DNA from: Lysobacter enzymogenes
GTDB lineage: Bacteria; Pseudomonadota; Gammaproteobacteria; Xanthomonadales; Xanthomonadaceae
Assembly: GCF_017355525.1 (NCBI RefSeq)
Contig: NZ_CP067395.1
Coordinates: 4,867,001 to 4,931,000 of the forward strand
DNA length: 64,000 nucleotides
Direction: 5' to 3'
The position numbers were made by a program, and so were the translations under genes. The notes under the pieces were generated by a model, which was not told the DNA's origin, did no database searches, and saw only the letters and a list, made by a program, of their open reading frames with translations. Each line of letters starts with the position of its first letter. Position 1 is the first letter of the stretch. Below, piece after piece: positions 9,559 to 19,332 of this stretch.

Positions 9559-11535
9559 TCAATGGTGCGAGTTGGCCGAAATGCCGCCGCCCTTGCCGTC
9601 CGGCACCAGCATGCGCACGTTCTGCATCATGCCGCGGTCCTCGTGGTCGAGGATGTGGCAGTGCAGGACGTACTCGCCGATGTAGCGCTCGTAGCGCGAA
9701 CGGATCACCACGTTGTAGCCCTGCTTGACGAACAAGGTGTCCTTCCAGGTGTTGCGCAGGTTGGCGTACTGCGGATCGTTGGGCTCGCCGCTGACGCTGA
9801 CGTCCTTGCCGCTGGGGTCGTAGATCGCCACGACCTGGAACGGATTGACGTGGATGTGGAAGGGATGGCCGCCGCGCTTGGAGGTCAGCGTCCATTCCTC
9901 GGTGCGGCCCAGGATCAGGTCGCGCGCTTGCTTGGGCGCGTAGGAGTTGCCGTCGACCTGGTACTGATCGTCGTCGGTGATGTTGAAGTACAGCTCCTGA
10001 TTGCCGTTGACTTCGCTCTTGGGAATGTCGCGATGCGGTACGAACGCGCCCAGGCGCAGGCCGTCGCGCAGCTCGGCCAGCACGCGCGGCTTCACTTCGT
10101 TGGGCATGTTGCGTTCGGCCGAAGCGGTGAGCTGTTGCAGGATCAGCGCGCGCGGTTCGAACGCCGGTGCGAACGGCCCGGCGACTTCGGCGATGCCGAG
10201 CAGCTGACGGTCTTCCGCGGCCTGGGTGACGCTGGCGCTGGCCGGCGCGGCGGCGTCGATCACGCAGTAGCGCCCGGGGGTGGGGAACACCACCAGCACG
10301 TCGCTGCGATAGCCCGGTTGCAGCACGTTCTCGCGCTTCTCGATGATCTGGCCATGGGTGAGTCCGTCGGCCGCGACTTCGAACTGGCTCAGGACCGGGC
10401 CGGTGCAGTTCTTGCTCACCCAGTTCTCCAGCGCGACGCCGGCCAGCCCGACCGGCGCCGCGACCCGCGCGTTGAGCGCGCGCAATTGCAGGTTGACGGT
10501 GTCGCGCACGCCGGCGTGCAGCAAGCGCCAGCGTTCGAGCTTGCCGGCCTGCAGGCCGGTGAAGGTCGGCAGCACCACGCCGTTGACGCTGGTGTAGCGG
10601 CCGGACTTCTGCCAGGTGCCGAAACCGAACTGGTCGTCGTAGTTGTCGATGCGGCCGATGTCGCCCGGATCGCAGATCCAGTTGCCCTTGGCGTCGGTCT
10701 TGATCTTGCCGGCGCTGTTGCGGCAGGCGTAGGCGACCTGCTGGAACATCAGCAGGCGCTCGGCCATCGGCTGGTCGGACGAGGCCTCGCGCAGCAGGGT
10801 GTCGAGGTCGCCGTTGCGGGTCGGCGAGGGCAGGCGCGCGCCGCGCACGAGCAGCGCGCCGGCCATGCCGCTGGAAACCTGCAGCGCGGTCGAGCCGTGC
10901 AGGTGCGGGTGATACCAGAAGGTGCCGGCGGGGTGGTCGGCCGGCAGGTTGTACTCGTATTCGAACGACACGCCCGGGTGCAGGGTCAGCATGACGTTGT
11001 CGCTGTTGCCGGACGGGCTGACCCACAGACCGTGCGAATGCAGGTTGGTGGAGTTGAAGCAATGCGGCGTGTTGAGGCTGGGCTGGGCGCAGTCGGGTTC
11101 GGGGTCGAGTCCGTTCTTGAGCGCGATGCGCACGGTTTCGCCGGGCGCGGTGACCACGGTCGGGGCGACGAAGGGAATGTTCGGATCGGTGCCGGGGCTT
11201 TTATAGGAGCGCAGTTCGACCGTGTCGTTGCGCTGCGTGGCCGGATTCCAGATCTTCGAAGTGGTCAGGCCGATGACGAGGTCGAGCTTGGCCTCGCGCG
11301 TGTCGAGCGGACGCGCGCCGGCGCTGGTCAGCAGCTTCTGCGCGGTCTCGGGCGCGTCGGTGGAGCGCAGCATGCGCGCCAGCACCGGCGGCGCGGCGAC
11401 GCGCAGCGCGGCGGCGTCCTCGGCCGGCGCGGCGCTCTGCTGGGCCAGCGCCGCGCCGTGCGCGGCGAAAGCCAGGCACAGCGCCAGCGCGGTGCGTTGG
11501 TGGCGAATGCGGGCGGAAGAAACGGAAGTGTTCAT
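9559..11535 (-). CDS. Secreted multicopper oxidase
   Basis: 658-residue precursor with a Sec signal peptide (residues 1-32, cut after ALA). All copper motifs are present in order: HSHG, WYHPHLHG, HPFHIHVNPFQ and the C-terminal HCHILDHEDRGM, which supplies type 1 and trinuclear ligands including the axial Met. It should oxidise phenolic or metal substrates with reduction of oxygen to water in the periplasm or outside. The protein is longer than typical CueO, with an extra N-terminal 60 residues and a central insert around a CRNSAGK...ICDPGD segment that may form a disulphide. The ATG at 11535 has an AGGGG site about ten bases upstream. No copper chaperone or export genes flank it. Substrate unknown. 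Confidence 0.9.
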   Translation of the reverse strand: MNTSVSSARIRHQRTALALCLAFAAHGAALAQQSAAPAEDAAALRVAAPPVLARMLRSTDAPETAQKLLTSAGARPLDTREAKLDLVIGLTTSKIWNPATQRNDTVELRSYKSPGTDPNIPFVAPTVVTAPGETVRIALKNGLDPEPDCAQPSLNTPHCFNSTNLHSHGLWVSPSGNSDNVMLTLHPGVSFEYEYNLPADHPAGTFWYHPHLHGSTALQVSSGMAGALLVRGARLPSPTRNGDLDTLLREASSDQPMAERLLMFQQVAYACRNSAGKIKTDAKGNWICDPGDIGRIDNYDDQFGFGTWQKSGRYTSVNGVVLPTFTGLQAGKLERWRLLHAGVRDTVNLQLRALNARVAAPVGLAGVALENWVSKNCTGPVLSQFEVAADGLTHGQIIEKRENVLQPGYRSDVLVVFPTPGRYCVIDAAAPASASVTQAAEDRQLLGIAEVAGPFAPAFEPRALILQQLTASAERNMPNEVKPRVLAELRDGLRLGAFVPHRDIPKSEVNGNQELYFNITDDDQYQVDGNSYAPKQARDLILGRTEEWTLTSKRGGHPFHIHVNPFQVVAIYDPSGKDVSVSGEPNDPQYANLRNTWKDTLFVKQGYNVVIRSRYERYIGEYVLHCHILDHEDRGMMQNVRMLVPDGKGGGISANSHH

Positions 11536-12379
11536 GCGGAACCCCTGTTGGCATGAAGCGTGCCGTCGCGGCACGGTGTACCGGCGTGCGCGGCGCGGAC
11601 GGGCGCGTCGCGCCGCATCGGCGGCTGAGCGGATCGGTGAGTCGGTTGCGGGTGTCGCCTGCATCGCCGCGCGCCGCAGACGCTGCGGCGCGGACGGAGC
11701 GCGCGGCCGCGGGGCCGACCCGAAGCCGCGAGGAACGAAGTGCGTGCGATTCCGCGGCGAAATGCGAACCCGTTCGCACCGCGCGTTCCGCCGCGGTCTC
11801 GAGTGCGTGCCGTCGTCGTCGCGACGGCCGTTCGCGCTCGCTTGATGAACGGCGAAAGCTTGAGCCGCAGGACAGTGCGCAGCGTCGCGCGCTGCACTCG
11901 GGTGCGGGCTCCAGCGTTGTCCGCTGCGCGCGTCGGCGTCGGCGATCGATGCGCTGGCTTTACGGAGGCGCGAAGTGTGCGGTCGTGCGGCGACGCGGAC
12001 GTTCGCTGTCGGCGAGTCGATGGCCGCGGGCGGCCGGCGATGCGTCGTTGCCGGCCGCACGGCAGACGCTCGCGAACGCTGCGGGAACGCGCCGGCCGTC
12101 ACCGCCCGCTGTCGCCGGCTTGGGCCGGATCGACGGCATCGCCGGTTCCCGGCCTGCGCGCCAGGGCACGCACGACCTGCGACCGCCGCCACGGCTGCGA
12201 CCCGGTTTGGCGCAAATTGCGCGGGCCTCGCCTATTCAGGTTTCGCCGTCCCGAGCCGGACGACGCGCTCCGGTGTCCGCGCGGGTTCCGCTTGTCATCG
12301 GTAACAAGCCTTATGCCGCAAGGTTTTCGCGTTTGCGGGCCGATCCACGCGAGACCGTTTCAAATGTACCGATAAGTTC

Positions 12380-12493
12380 TGTTTTGCAGTGCAGCGTGCA
12401 AACCCAATAACGCTTCCTTCACGATCAGCACGCATCCCGACGTGGGGGAGGGAGCAAGCCCGCAACCGGTTCATCCGGAAGCGGGCTTTTTTA
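12380..12493 (+). ncRNA. Possible small RNA ending in an orphan terminator
   Basis: The only gene-like signal in the 1.1 kb gap. A rho-independent terminator (see 12456-12493) lies on the plus strand 160 bases before glnE, with no open reading frame of quality upstream. A weak promoter-like TTGCAG near 12384 with an AT-rich patch around 12404 would give a transcript of roughly 80 bases. The segment before the hairpin is G-rich (GTGGGGGAGGGAG), resembling a ribosome-binding sequence. Start and even existence are uncertain. Confidence 0.3.
12456..12493 (+). terminator. Orphan rho-independent terminator upstream of glnE
   Basis: Stem AAGCCCGC/GCGGGCTT with an inner CCGG/CCGG helix separated by an A-A internal loop, loop TTCAT, then TTTTTATT. 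Strong on the plus strand, yet no plus-strand gene precedes it within 10 kb apart from noncoding sequence. The sequence after it reads straight into the glnE promoter region. Confidence 0.75.
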
Positions 12494-12653
12494 TTGCCCG
12501 CGTTTTTTGCGGCGCAGTTTATCGCCCTGGGCGCGCGCCGCGCTGCCGCTGTCGCGCAGGCGCCGCGCGGATCCGGTCCGGCGACGACGATCGTCCGCCG
12601 CGGCGGCGATGCGCGCGCAGGCCGCCCGATATCGCCATGCGATCATTGCGCGC

Positions 12654-15494
12654 ATGCACGCTTCTTCTTCCGCCGCCGCGCCCGCGCCCGACTTCGCCGC
12701 TCTCGCCGAGCGCGCGCTCGCGCGCCTGCGCAACGCCTCCGACGCCGCGCGCGTCGCGCTCGAAGACCCCGCCCTGGCCGCGCGCGCAGCGCGCGTGGCG
12801 CGGATCAGCGACTTCGCCATCGACACCTTGGTGCGCCAGCCGGCGCTGCTGCTGGCGCTGGCCGCCGACGACGGCGCCGCGCCGCTGCCGCCGCCGGTGC
12901 TGGACGCCGAAGCGCGCGCCGACTGGGCCACGCGCCTGCGCCGCTACCGCGCCGCCGGTTCGACCCGGCTGATCTGGCGCGACGCGCTGGGCCTGGACGA
13001 GGTCGCCGATACCTTGCGCGGCAGCACCGACCTGGCCGAAACCTGCTTGCGCCTGGCCCACGACGCGCTCGAAGACGAGTTCGAGCGGCGCTACGGCGCG
13101 CTGCGCACGCCGGCCGGCGAACGCGTGCGGCTGGTGGTGTTCGGGCTCGGCAAGCTCGGCGGCGGCGAACTCAATTTCAGCTCCGACGTCGACCTGGTCT
13201 ACGCCTACGAGCACGACGGCAGCACCGAATTCGACGGCCGCGACGCGGCGCGCGCGCTCGACGCGGAAACCTACTTCGCCAAGCTCGGCCAGCAACTGGC
13301 GCGGCTGCTCGACGAACTCACCGCCGAAGGCTTCAGCCACCGCGTCGACCTGCGCCTGCGGCCGTACGGCAACGCCGGCCGGGTGGCGTGGTCGTTCGCG
13401 GCGATGGAGCAGTACTTCCAGCGCGAAGGCCGCGACTGGGAGCGCTATGCCTGGCAGAAGGCGCGGCCGGTCGCCGGCGATCTCGACGCCGGCGAGCGCT
13501 TCGTCGAGGCCTTGCGGCCGTTCGTGTACCGGCGCTACCTCGACTTCGGCGCGCTCGACGGCCTGCGCGCGATGAAGGCGGCGATCAGCGCCGAGGTCGC
13601 GCGCAAGGAACTGGCCGACGACATCAAGCGCGGGCCCGGCGGCATCCGCGAGATCGAGTTCCTGGTCCAGGCGCTGCAGCTGATCCGCGGCGGCCGCGAG
13701 GCCGAACTGCGCGGCCGCCGGCTGCTGCCGGCATTGGACGCGCTGGTCGCGCAGCGCCAGATCGGCGAAGACGCCGGCGCCGCCCTGGCCGACGATTACC
13801 GCTTCCTGCGCCGGCTGGAAAACCGCCTGCAAATGCTGCGCGACGCGCAGACGCATGCGTTGCCGGCCGGCGAGGCCGAACGCGAACGCATCGCGACCGG
13901 CCTGGATTACCCCGACTGGGATGCGCTCAGCGCCGAACTGGAACGTCGCCGCGCGCGCATCACCGCCGAATTCGACGCGCTGCTGGCGCCGCGCCGGCGC
14001 CGCGCCGCGCCCGATGCGCTGACCGCGTACTGGCGCGCGCTGCCCGAGGCCGGCGAGGCGCAGGCGCTGCTCGACGCCGGCTTCGACGCGGCCGGCGACG
14101 CCGATGCGGCGCTGCGCGACTTCGCCCGCAGCCCCGGCGTGCGCGGCCTGTCGGACGCGGCGCGCGCGCGCCTGGACCGGGTGCTGCCGGCGCTGCTGCA
14201 GGCCGCGGCCGCGTCGAGCCAACCGATGCTCGCGCTCAAGCGTTTGCTAGCGCTGCTGCACAACGTCCTGCGCCGCAGCGCGTATCTGGCCTTGCTCGAC
14301 GAACAACCGGCGGCGCTGTCGCGGTTGGTCGAAGTGGTCTCGCGCAGCGCGCTGCTGGCCGAGCGGCTGGCCTCGCATCCGCTGCTGCTGGACGAATTGC
14401 TCGACGCGCGCGTCGCCGGCCCGCTGCCGGACCGCGAGGAACTGCTCGCCGCCTGCGCAGGCTTCGATGCGGGGGGCGATGTCGAAGAAGCCTTGCAGGC
14501 GATCAACGAAACCCGTCAGGCGCTGAGTTTCCGCATCGCGATGGCGCTGCGCGACGGCCGCCAGTCGGCCGAGGACAGCGCGCGCCAGTTGGCCTGGCTA
14601 GCCGATGGCGTGGTCGCGCAGGTGCTGGCGATGGCCCAGGCCGAAGTCGCCGCCGCGCACGGCCGGGTGCCCGGCGCGCGTTTCGCCGTGCTCGGCTACG
14701 GCAGCCTCGGCGGCGAGGAACTCGGTTTCGGCTCCGACCTGGATCTGGTGTTTCTGTATGAAGCGCCCGCGGTCGAGGGCGGCGCGGCCTCCGACGGCGC
14801 GCGCTCGCTCGACGCGCCGCGCTGGTTCGCGCGGCTGGCGCAGAAGATCGTCGCCCTGCTCGGCGCGGTCACCGCGGCCGGGCGTTTGTTCGATGTCGAC
14901 GTGCGCTTGCGGCCCGACGGCGCCAAGGGCCTGCTGGTGTCGTCGCTGGCCAGCTTCGCCGAGTACCAGGACGAACGCGCCTGGACCTGGGAGCATCAGG
15001 CGCTGGTGCGCGCGCGCTTCGTCGCCGGCGACGCCGACCTGCACGCGCGCTTCGACGAGGTCCGCGCGCGCACCCTGACCCGCGCCCGCGACGGCGACAA
15101 GCTGCGCGGCGACGTCGCCGCGATGCGCGCGCGCATGCGCGCCGAGCTCGACCGCAGCGACGCGGCGTTCTTCGACCTCAAGCAGGGCGAAGGCGGGCTG
15201 GTCGATTTGGAATTCCTGTTGCAGTACCTGGTGCTGCGCGACAGCGCGCGCGCGCCGGCGCTGCTGGCGCCGCGCGACACGCCGGGGCTGATCGCGGCCG
15301 CGCGCGCAGCCGGCGGCTTGTCGGCCGAGCAGGCCGACGGTTTGCTGCAAGCGCATGCGGTGTTGCTCGCGGCGGGGCTGGAATGCACGCTGGACCGGCG
15401 TCCGCGGCGGGTGGCGGAAACCGACGCGATCGCGGCGGCGCGGCGCGCGATCGGCGCGGCGATGGCGGCGCACGGGCTGAGGGAAGCGCGATGA
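12654..15494 (+). CDS. glnE: Bifunctional glutamine synthetase adenylyltransferase/adenylyl-removing enzyme
   Basis: GlnE adds or removes AMP on a tyrosine of glutamine synthetase, tuning nitrogen assimilation under control of PII. The 946-residue length is normal. Both nucleotidyltransferase domains are present: the N-terminal adenylyl-removing site [20 protein letters not shown] (about 163-183) and the C-terminal adenylylating site [20 protein letters not shown] (about 680-700), each with its G-S-x-D-x-D type acidic pair (SSDVD, GSDLD). The ATG at 12654 gives the family N-terminus; the frame is open further up only as Arg-rich shadow. The last codons overlap the start of the next gene (ATGA), so the two are translationally coupled. 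Confidence 0.95.
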   Translation: MHASSSAAAPAPDFAALAERALARLRNASDAARVALEDPALAARAARVARISDFAIDTLVRQPALLLALAADDGAAPLPPPVLDAEARADWATRLRRYRAAGSTRLIWRDALGLDEVADTLRGSTDLAETCLRLAHDALEDEFERRYGALRTPAGERVRLVVFGLGKLGGGELNFSSDVDLVYAYEHDGSTEFDGRDAARALDAETYFAKLGQQLARLLDELTAEGFSHRVDLRLRPYGNAGRVAWSFAAMEQYFQREGRDWERYAWQKARPVAGDLDAGERFVEALRPFVYRRYLDFGALDGLRAMKAAISAEVARKELADDIKRGPGGIREIEFLVQALQLIRGGREAELRGRRLLPALDALVAQRQIGEDAGAALADDYRFLRRLENRLQMLRDAQTHALPAGEAERERIATGLDYPDWDALSAELERRRARITAEFDALLAPRRRRAAPDALTAYWRALPEAGEAQALLDAGFDAAGDADAALRDFARSPGVRGLSDAARARLDRVLPALLQAAAASSQPMLALKRLLALLHNVLRRSAYLALLDEQPAALSRLVEVVSRSALLAERLASHPLLLDELLDARVAGPLPDREELLAACAGFDAGGDVEEALQAINETRQALSFRIAMALRDGRQSAEDSARQLAWLADGVVAQVLAMAQAEVAAAHGRVPGARFAVLGYGSLGGEELGFGSDLDLVFLYEAPAVEGGAASDGARSLDAPRWFARLAQKIVALLGAVTAAGRLFDVDVRLRPDGAKGLLVSSLASFAEYQDERAWTWEHQALVRARFVAGDADLHARFDEVRARTLTRARDGDKLRGDVAAMRARMRAELDRSDAAFFDLKQGEGGLVDLEFLLQYLVLRDSARAPALLAPRDTPGLIAAARAAGGLSAEQADGLLQAHAVLLAAGLECTLDRRPRRVAETDAIAAARRAIGAAMAAHGLREAR

Positions 15495-15898
15495 TCGACC
15501 ACGACGCCCGCGACATGATTTCGGTCTGGATGGGCACTACCACCCAAGTCGATGCGTTCGACCGCTACACCGAAGGCATGGAAGTACAGGGCTCGGGCTG
15601 CCCGGCGCACCGCGATTTCGGCTGCGGCTTCATCGATTCGGACTTCTTCGTCGCCTACGTCACCGCCGGCGCGCAGGTGATTCCGGTGGAGGAACTGGTG
15701 CGCGAAGTCGGCACGTACTCGCTCGAGACCAATCGCAAGATTGTCGCGCGCTGCCACGAACTCGGCATCGCCGCGGGCAACGCGCTGTACTTCTACGACC
15801 GCTGCGCCTTCATCGAGGAACAGCCGGGGCGGCTGTACAACGAATTGCGCTTCATCGGCAGCTTCGACAATTCCAGGCCGCGCCGCCGCGTGCGTTGA
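15491..15898 (+). CDS. Imm22-like small protein, coupled to glnE
   Basis: 135 residues, soluble, no signal peptide. The start [19 protein letters not shown] and the central [11 protein letters not shown] resemble the immunity protein 22 family, whose members neutralise contact-dependent or polymorphic toxins, but the match is from memory and moderate. The ATG overlaps the glnE stop in an ATGA arrangement. No toxin gene is next to it: the following gene runs the other way. It may be an orphan immunity gene or a domesticated relative with a housekeeping role. Confidence 0.6.
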   Translation: MIDHDARDMISVWMGTTTQVDAFDRYTEGMEVQGSGCPAHRDFGCGFIDSDFFVAYVTAGAQVIPVEELVREVGTYSLETNRKIVARCHELGIAAGNALYFYDRCAFIEEQPGRLYNELRFIGSFDNSRPRRRVR

Positions 15899-15925
15899 GG
15901 CGGGCGCGGCGACGCGGCACCGCCG

Positions 15926-16912
15926 TCAGTCCTGCAAGCCCAGCCGATGCCGGACCTCGCGCGCGACCCGCGCGGTCTCGCGCAGCGGCTCGACCGGAAA
16001 CGGCCGCAGATGCGGATCGAACGCGTGCGCCCGGCGCAGCCCGAGCAGGCTGTCGACGAAGCGGCGCGGCCGCCCTTCGACCCGGTCGATGCCGAACACG
16101 AACAGCGGCGCGCGGGTCGCCGCGGCCTCGGACAGCATGTTGACCGAGTCGGCGGTGCAGACGATGCGGTCGGCCCAGCCGAGCAGGCCGGGGTAGGGGT
16201 TGGCGCCTTCGCCGGGTTCGTACCACGACACCTGCGGCAGCGCCGCCAGCCGTTCGCGCAGGCGCGCGCGGATCTCGGCCGGGGTGCGCCGCGAGGTGGT
16301 CGCCAGCAGGCTGCCGCCTTCGCGTTCGAGCTGGGCCTGCAGGCGCGAGGCCAGCGCGTCGAACGCGGCGCGGTCGAAGCGGGCGTGGGCGCTGGAGCCG
16401 CCGAGCAGCAGCGCGGTGCGCGGGCCGGGCAACTGGCCGAACGCGGGGAAGGTCTTGCGCGCGCCGGCCAGCCACAGGTCGTCGACCGGGTTGAGGCTGC
16501 CGAGCAGGGTGATCACGTTGGGCCCGCGCAGGCCGTCGTGCTCGGGCGCGATCACCAGGTCCCAGTGATCGGGCGGGATGCGCGGGTCGAGGATCTGCAC
16601 CGCGCGGGTGCGTTCGCCGCGCATCAGCCGGGTCGCCAGCGCGGCGTGGCGGCCGCAGCCGATCACCATGTCCGGGCGTGGACCCAGCAGGGCCTGGGCG
16701 AAGTCCTCACCGAAGGCCCGTTCTGCCCCCGGCAGGCGCCGCGGCGACAGCCAGCGCCAAGGCGCGCGCGGCTGCAGCACCCAATGCCGGGCCGCGCGCC
16801 CCAGGGCCAGGGCCAGCGCCGAGGCCTGGCGCTGGTTGCCGGCCAGCCCGTCGGTCAATAACCAGGTTGCAGTGGTGGCGTCATTCTTCGCCGAAATGCT
16901 GTTTCGTTGCAC
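15926..16912 (-). CDS. ELM1/GtrOC1-like protein (mitochondrial fission ELM1 family)
   Basis: Member of the family found in alpha- and gamma-proteobacteria and named after plant ELM1. The bacterial function is not established, but the fold resembles GT-B glycosyltransferases. Key family stretches are WLLTDGLAGNQRQ near the N-terminus, DMVIGCGRHAA, LLLGGSSAHARF, SLLATTSRRTPAE and IVCTADSVNMLSEAAATRAP. The start is uncertain: no ATG lies in frame close to the conserved head. GTG at 16912 (10 codons before the domain) is the nearest conventional choice, with no good ribosome site. 328 residues from that start. It is divergent from the nitroreductase gene and shares a 108-base gap with it. Confidence 0.8.
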   Translation of the reverse strand: MQRNSISAKNDATTATWLLTDGLAGNQRQASALALALGRAARHWVLQPRAPWRWLSPRRLPGAERAFGEDFAQALLGPRPDMVIGCGRHAALATRLMRGERTRAVQILDPRIPPDHWDLVIAPEHDGLRGPNVITLLGSLNPVDDLWLAGARKTFPAFGQLPGPRTALLLGGSSAHARFDRAAFDALASRLQAQLEREGGSLLATTSRRTPAEIRARLRERLAALPQVSWYEPGEGANPYPGLLGWADRIVCTADSVNMLSEAAATRAPLFVFGIDRVEGRPRRFVDSLLGLRRAHAFDPHLRPFPVEPLRETARVAREVRHRLGLQD

Positions 16913-17020
16913 AGATGCGGGTAATCCGTTCCGGGAGTGTCGATTTAGCGGCCGGGTCGAGACTCTACACTTCCGTCTCCCGATCACTTGCCCCAGCTTG
17001 GCAGCCCCATGGAGAAGAAG

Positions 17021-17608
17021 ATGTCCAAGGTCCTCAGCGACGACGCCCTCGATCAGCTGTTCCGCAGCGCCCGCACCCACAACGTGCTCGGCGGCGAGAT
17101 CAGCGAGGAGACCTTGCGCCAGCTCTACGACCTGACCAAGTGGGGGCCGACCAGCGCCAACGGTTCCCCGGCGCGGTTCGTGTTCGTGAAGTCGCCCGAG
17201 GCCAAGCAGAAGCTGCGCCCGGCGCTGTCGGAAGGCAACCTGGCCAAGACGATGGCCGCGCCGGTCACCGTGATCGTCGCCCACGACCTGGAGTTCTACG
17301 AAAAGCTGCCGTACCTGTTCCCGCACGACGACGCCCGCAGCTGGTTCGCCGGCAACGACGCGGCGATCAAGACCACCGCCTTCCGCAACGGCAGCCTGCA
17401 GGGCGCCTACCTGATCCTGGCCGCGCGTTCGCTGGGCCTGGACACCGGCGCGATGTCGGGCTTCGACAACGCCAAGGTCGACGAGGCGTTTTTCGCCGGC
17501 ACCCGGATCAAGTCCAACTTCCTCATCAACCTCGGCCACGGCGACCACGACAAGCTGTTCCCGCGCTCGCCGCGGCTGCCGTTCGACGAGGCCGCGCGCA
17601 TCGAATGA
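17021..17608 (+). CDS. Nitroreductase-family malonic semialdehyde reductase (RutE/HadB-like)
   Basis: FMN-dependent nitroreductase-fold oxidoreductase of 195 residues, the size of E. coli RutE. Characteristic segments are [22 protein letters not shown] (the FMN-binding R/S-x-x-S region), [24 protein letters not shown] and the C-terminal INLGHGD. Such enzymes reduce malonic semialdehyde to 3-hydroxypropionate or act broadly on quinones and nitro groups. No rut or uracil catabolism genes flank it. Two ATGs are possible (17009 and 17021). The second is preferred because GGAGAAG lies six bases before it. Confidence 0.88.
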   Translation: MSKVLSDDALDQLFRSARTHNVLGGEISEETLRQLYDLTKWGPTSANGSPARFVFVKSPEAKQKLRPALSEGNLAKTMAAPVTVIVAHDLEFYEKLPYLFPHDDARSWFAGNDAAIKTTAFRNGSLQGAYLILAARSLGLDTGAMSGFDNAKVDEAFFAGTRIKSNFLINLGHGDHDKLFPRSPRLPFDEAARIE

Positions 17609-17771
17609 TGCGTGCGCGCCGGCACGGTTCCGCGCTCGCGCCGCTTCGGCGCCGCGCGCGCCGGGCCATAGTGGTTCGAGCGACATGGCCGTACCCGCAA
17701 CGCGTTACCCCGGATCCATCAACGAGCTCCACCACCAGCGTCCACCCGACGACATTTCGAGGAGATTTCCC

Positions 17772-18350
17772 ATGAAGCGCATCCTGCTCGCCGCCGCCCT
17801 GGGCCTGGCGTTCGCCGGCGCCGCCAGCGCCGCCCCGGTCACCTACAAGATCGATCCGAACCACACCGACGTGATCGCCAGCTGGAGCCACTTCGGCTTC
17901 TCCAACCCGATCGCGCACTTCGGCAAGGTCGACGGCTCGATCACCTACGATCAGGCCAAGCCCTCGGCTTCGTCGGTGCAGGTGACCATCCCGCTCGACG
18001 GGCTGGATACGCACGTCGGCGATTTCGACGAGCACCTCAAGAGCGCCGACTTCTTCGACGCCGCCAAGTACCCGACCATCACCTTCAAGAGCACCAAGGT
18101 CGAAGCGGCCGGCGCCAACAAGCTGAAGGTCACCGGCGATCTGACCGTGCACGGCGTGACCAAGCCGGCGGTGCTCGACGTGAACGTCAACAAGGTCGGC
18201 GAGCAGCCGCTGGCCAAGCGCGCGGCGGCCGGCTTCGACGCCACCACCACGCTCAAGCGCAGCGAGTTCGGCATCGCCAAGTACGTGCCGAACGTCAGCG
18301 ACGAGATCAAGATCCGCATCACCACCGAAGCGATCGTGCCGAAGAAGTAA
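17772..18350 (+). CDS. YceI-family periplasmic lipid-binding protein
   Basis: 192 residues with a Sec signal peptide (1-22, cut after ASA). The mature part is a YceI lipocalin-like barrel that in relatives binds polyisoprenoid chains. Diagnostic pieces are YKIDPNHTDVIASWSHFGFSN at the start, HVGDFDEHLKSADFFDAAKYPTI, and DLTVHGVTKPAVLDV, ending FGIAKYVPNVSDEIKI. The ATG at 17772 sits behind AGGAG at normal spacing. Followed by a hairpin with a T-run, so probably a single-gene unit. Function in this organism not known beyond isoprenoid carriage or stress response. Confidence 0.93.
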   Translation: MKRILLAAALGLAFAGAASAAPVTYKIDPNHTDVIASWSHFGFSNPIAHFGKVDGSITYDQAKPSASSVQVTIPLDGLDTHVGDFDEHLKSADFFDAAKYPTITFKSTKVEAAGANKLKVTGDLTVHGVTKPAVLDVNVNKVGEQPLAKRAAAGFDATTTLKRSEFGIAKYVPNVSDEIKIRITTEAIVPKK

Positions 18351-18367
18351 GCGGCCTCGCGTGCCGG

Positions 18368-18403
18368 ACGGCGTCGCCCGCGGGCGGCGCCGTTCGCGTT
18401 TTT
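18368..18403 (+). terminator. Probable terminator after yceI-family gene
   Basis: GC-rich hairpin with arms ACGGCG and CGCCGT enclosing a second complementary GCCC/GGGC pair, then TCGCG and a TTTTT run. The five bases between stem and T-run weaken it slightly. Confidence 0.6.
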
Positions 18404-18442
18404 GCGGGCATGAGCCGCCGCGTTGCGCGCTAAAATGGCGCG

Positions 18443-19186
18443 ATGATCATTCAACGTTTTTCCCATGAGCGCGGGCGCGTCGGCGCCGACGGCACCGACA
18501 GCCTGCACGCGTTTTCCTCGGGCGCTTACTACGATCCGGCGTGGATGGGTTTCGGCGCGCTGCGCGTGTTGCGCGAAGTGCGGGCCGAGCCCGGCGCGGG
18601 ATTGGCCGTGCACCGCTACGCGAATATGGACGTCTTCAGCTATGTGCTCGAAGGCGAGATGGGTTTCGAAGGCGCGGCGGGCTCGGAGTTCGGCGAGGCG
18701 GCCGAGAGCGGCGAGGTTGCGACCGGCATCGTGCGCGCCGGCGAGCTGCAATGGCTCGGCGCCGGCCACGGCATGCGCCATCGCGCGTTCAATCCGGCGG
18801 GCGACGCGCCGCTGCGTTTCCTGCAGATCTGGATCCAGCCCGACCGGCTCAACGCCCGCCCGGCGTATGCGCTGTCGCCGGTGCCCGCGGACGCGGACGG
18901 CTTCGTCCTGCGCGCCTCGCGCGACGCGGCCGAAGGCGGCCTGCCGGTGCGCCAGGACCTGCGCCTGTACTCGGCCGCGCTGGCGCCGCACGCCGACGCG
19001 CGGCGCGCGCTCGACGGCGGGCGCTGCTACTGGCTGCAACTCGTCGCCGGCAGCGCGCGGGCCAACGGCCGCGACCTGGCCGCGGGCGATGCGCTGGGGT
19101 TCGTCGCCGAAACCGGCGAACTGGCGCTGAGCGCGGGCGCGCAGGGCGCGCAGCTGCTGTGGCTGGAGCTGCCGCCACCGGCGTGA
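18443..19186 (+). CDS. Pirin-family protein lacking two of four metal ligands
   Basis: 247-residue bicupin of the pirin family (E. coli YhhW is a quercetinase with one iron). The overall order of segments is right: FSYVLEGEMGFE, the LQWLGAGHGMRHRAFNP turn and LRFLQIWIQP. In the family the iron is held by two His in a H-P-H motif, a later His and a Glu two residues on. Here His57 is kept but the second position is Tyr59 (sequence HRY), His113 is kept and the Glu position is Ala115 (HRA). Two of the four ligands are therefore missing, and normal iron-dependent dioxygenase activity is doubtful. It stands alone between yceI-family and small zinc-protein genes. Confidence 0.85.
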   Translation: MIIQRFSHERGRVGADGTDSLHAFSSGAYYDPAWMGFGALRVLREVRAEPGAGLAVHRYANMDVFSYVLEGEMGFEGAAGSEFGEAAESGEVATGIVRAGELQWLGAGHGMRHRAFNPAGDAPLRFLQIWIQPDRLNARPAYALSPVPADADGFVLRASRDAAEGGLPVRQDLRLYSAALAPHADARRALDGGRCYWLQLVAGSARANGRDLAAGDALGFVAETGELALSAGAQGAQLLWLELPPPA

Positions 19187-19332
19187 GCCCCGGAGCGCGG
19201 GTTTGGGCCCCGATCCGGCCGTTTCCGCCGCCCGAACCCGCGGATTTGCGCCGAACCGCCCGCCGGCGTCCACGCGCCGCCGCGCCGGCGCTGTTAAAAT
19301 GCCCGCCCGCGTCGCCACTCGTCGTCCCGATC

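Larger units (their letters stand above)
11536..12653 (+). other. Long stretch without a gene between the oxidase and glnE
   Basis: About 1.1 kb between divergent genes. Several frames are open, but all translate to Arg/Ala-rich sequence with no recognisable motif, as expected from very high GC. I see no protein-coding gene. It must hold the oxidase promoter (right-to-left) and the glnE promoter. The rightmost 300 bases (from about 12190) are clearly lower in GC, with runs such as CAAATGTACCGATAAGTTCTGTTTTG, and end in a strong plus-strand terminator at 12456-12493 that has no gene in front of it, hinting at a small RNA. Confidence 0.6.

Noticed and set aside
11553..12410. Open frame of 285 residues before glnE
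   Set aside because: Arg/Ala-rich shadow composition and no ribosome site or motif; region treated as noncoding.
12464..12480. tRNA-like GGTTCATCC
   Set aside because: No acceptor or anticodon stem; it is the loop of the terminator.
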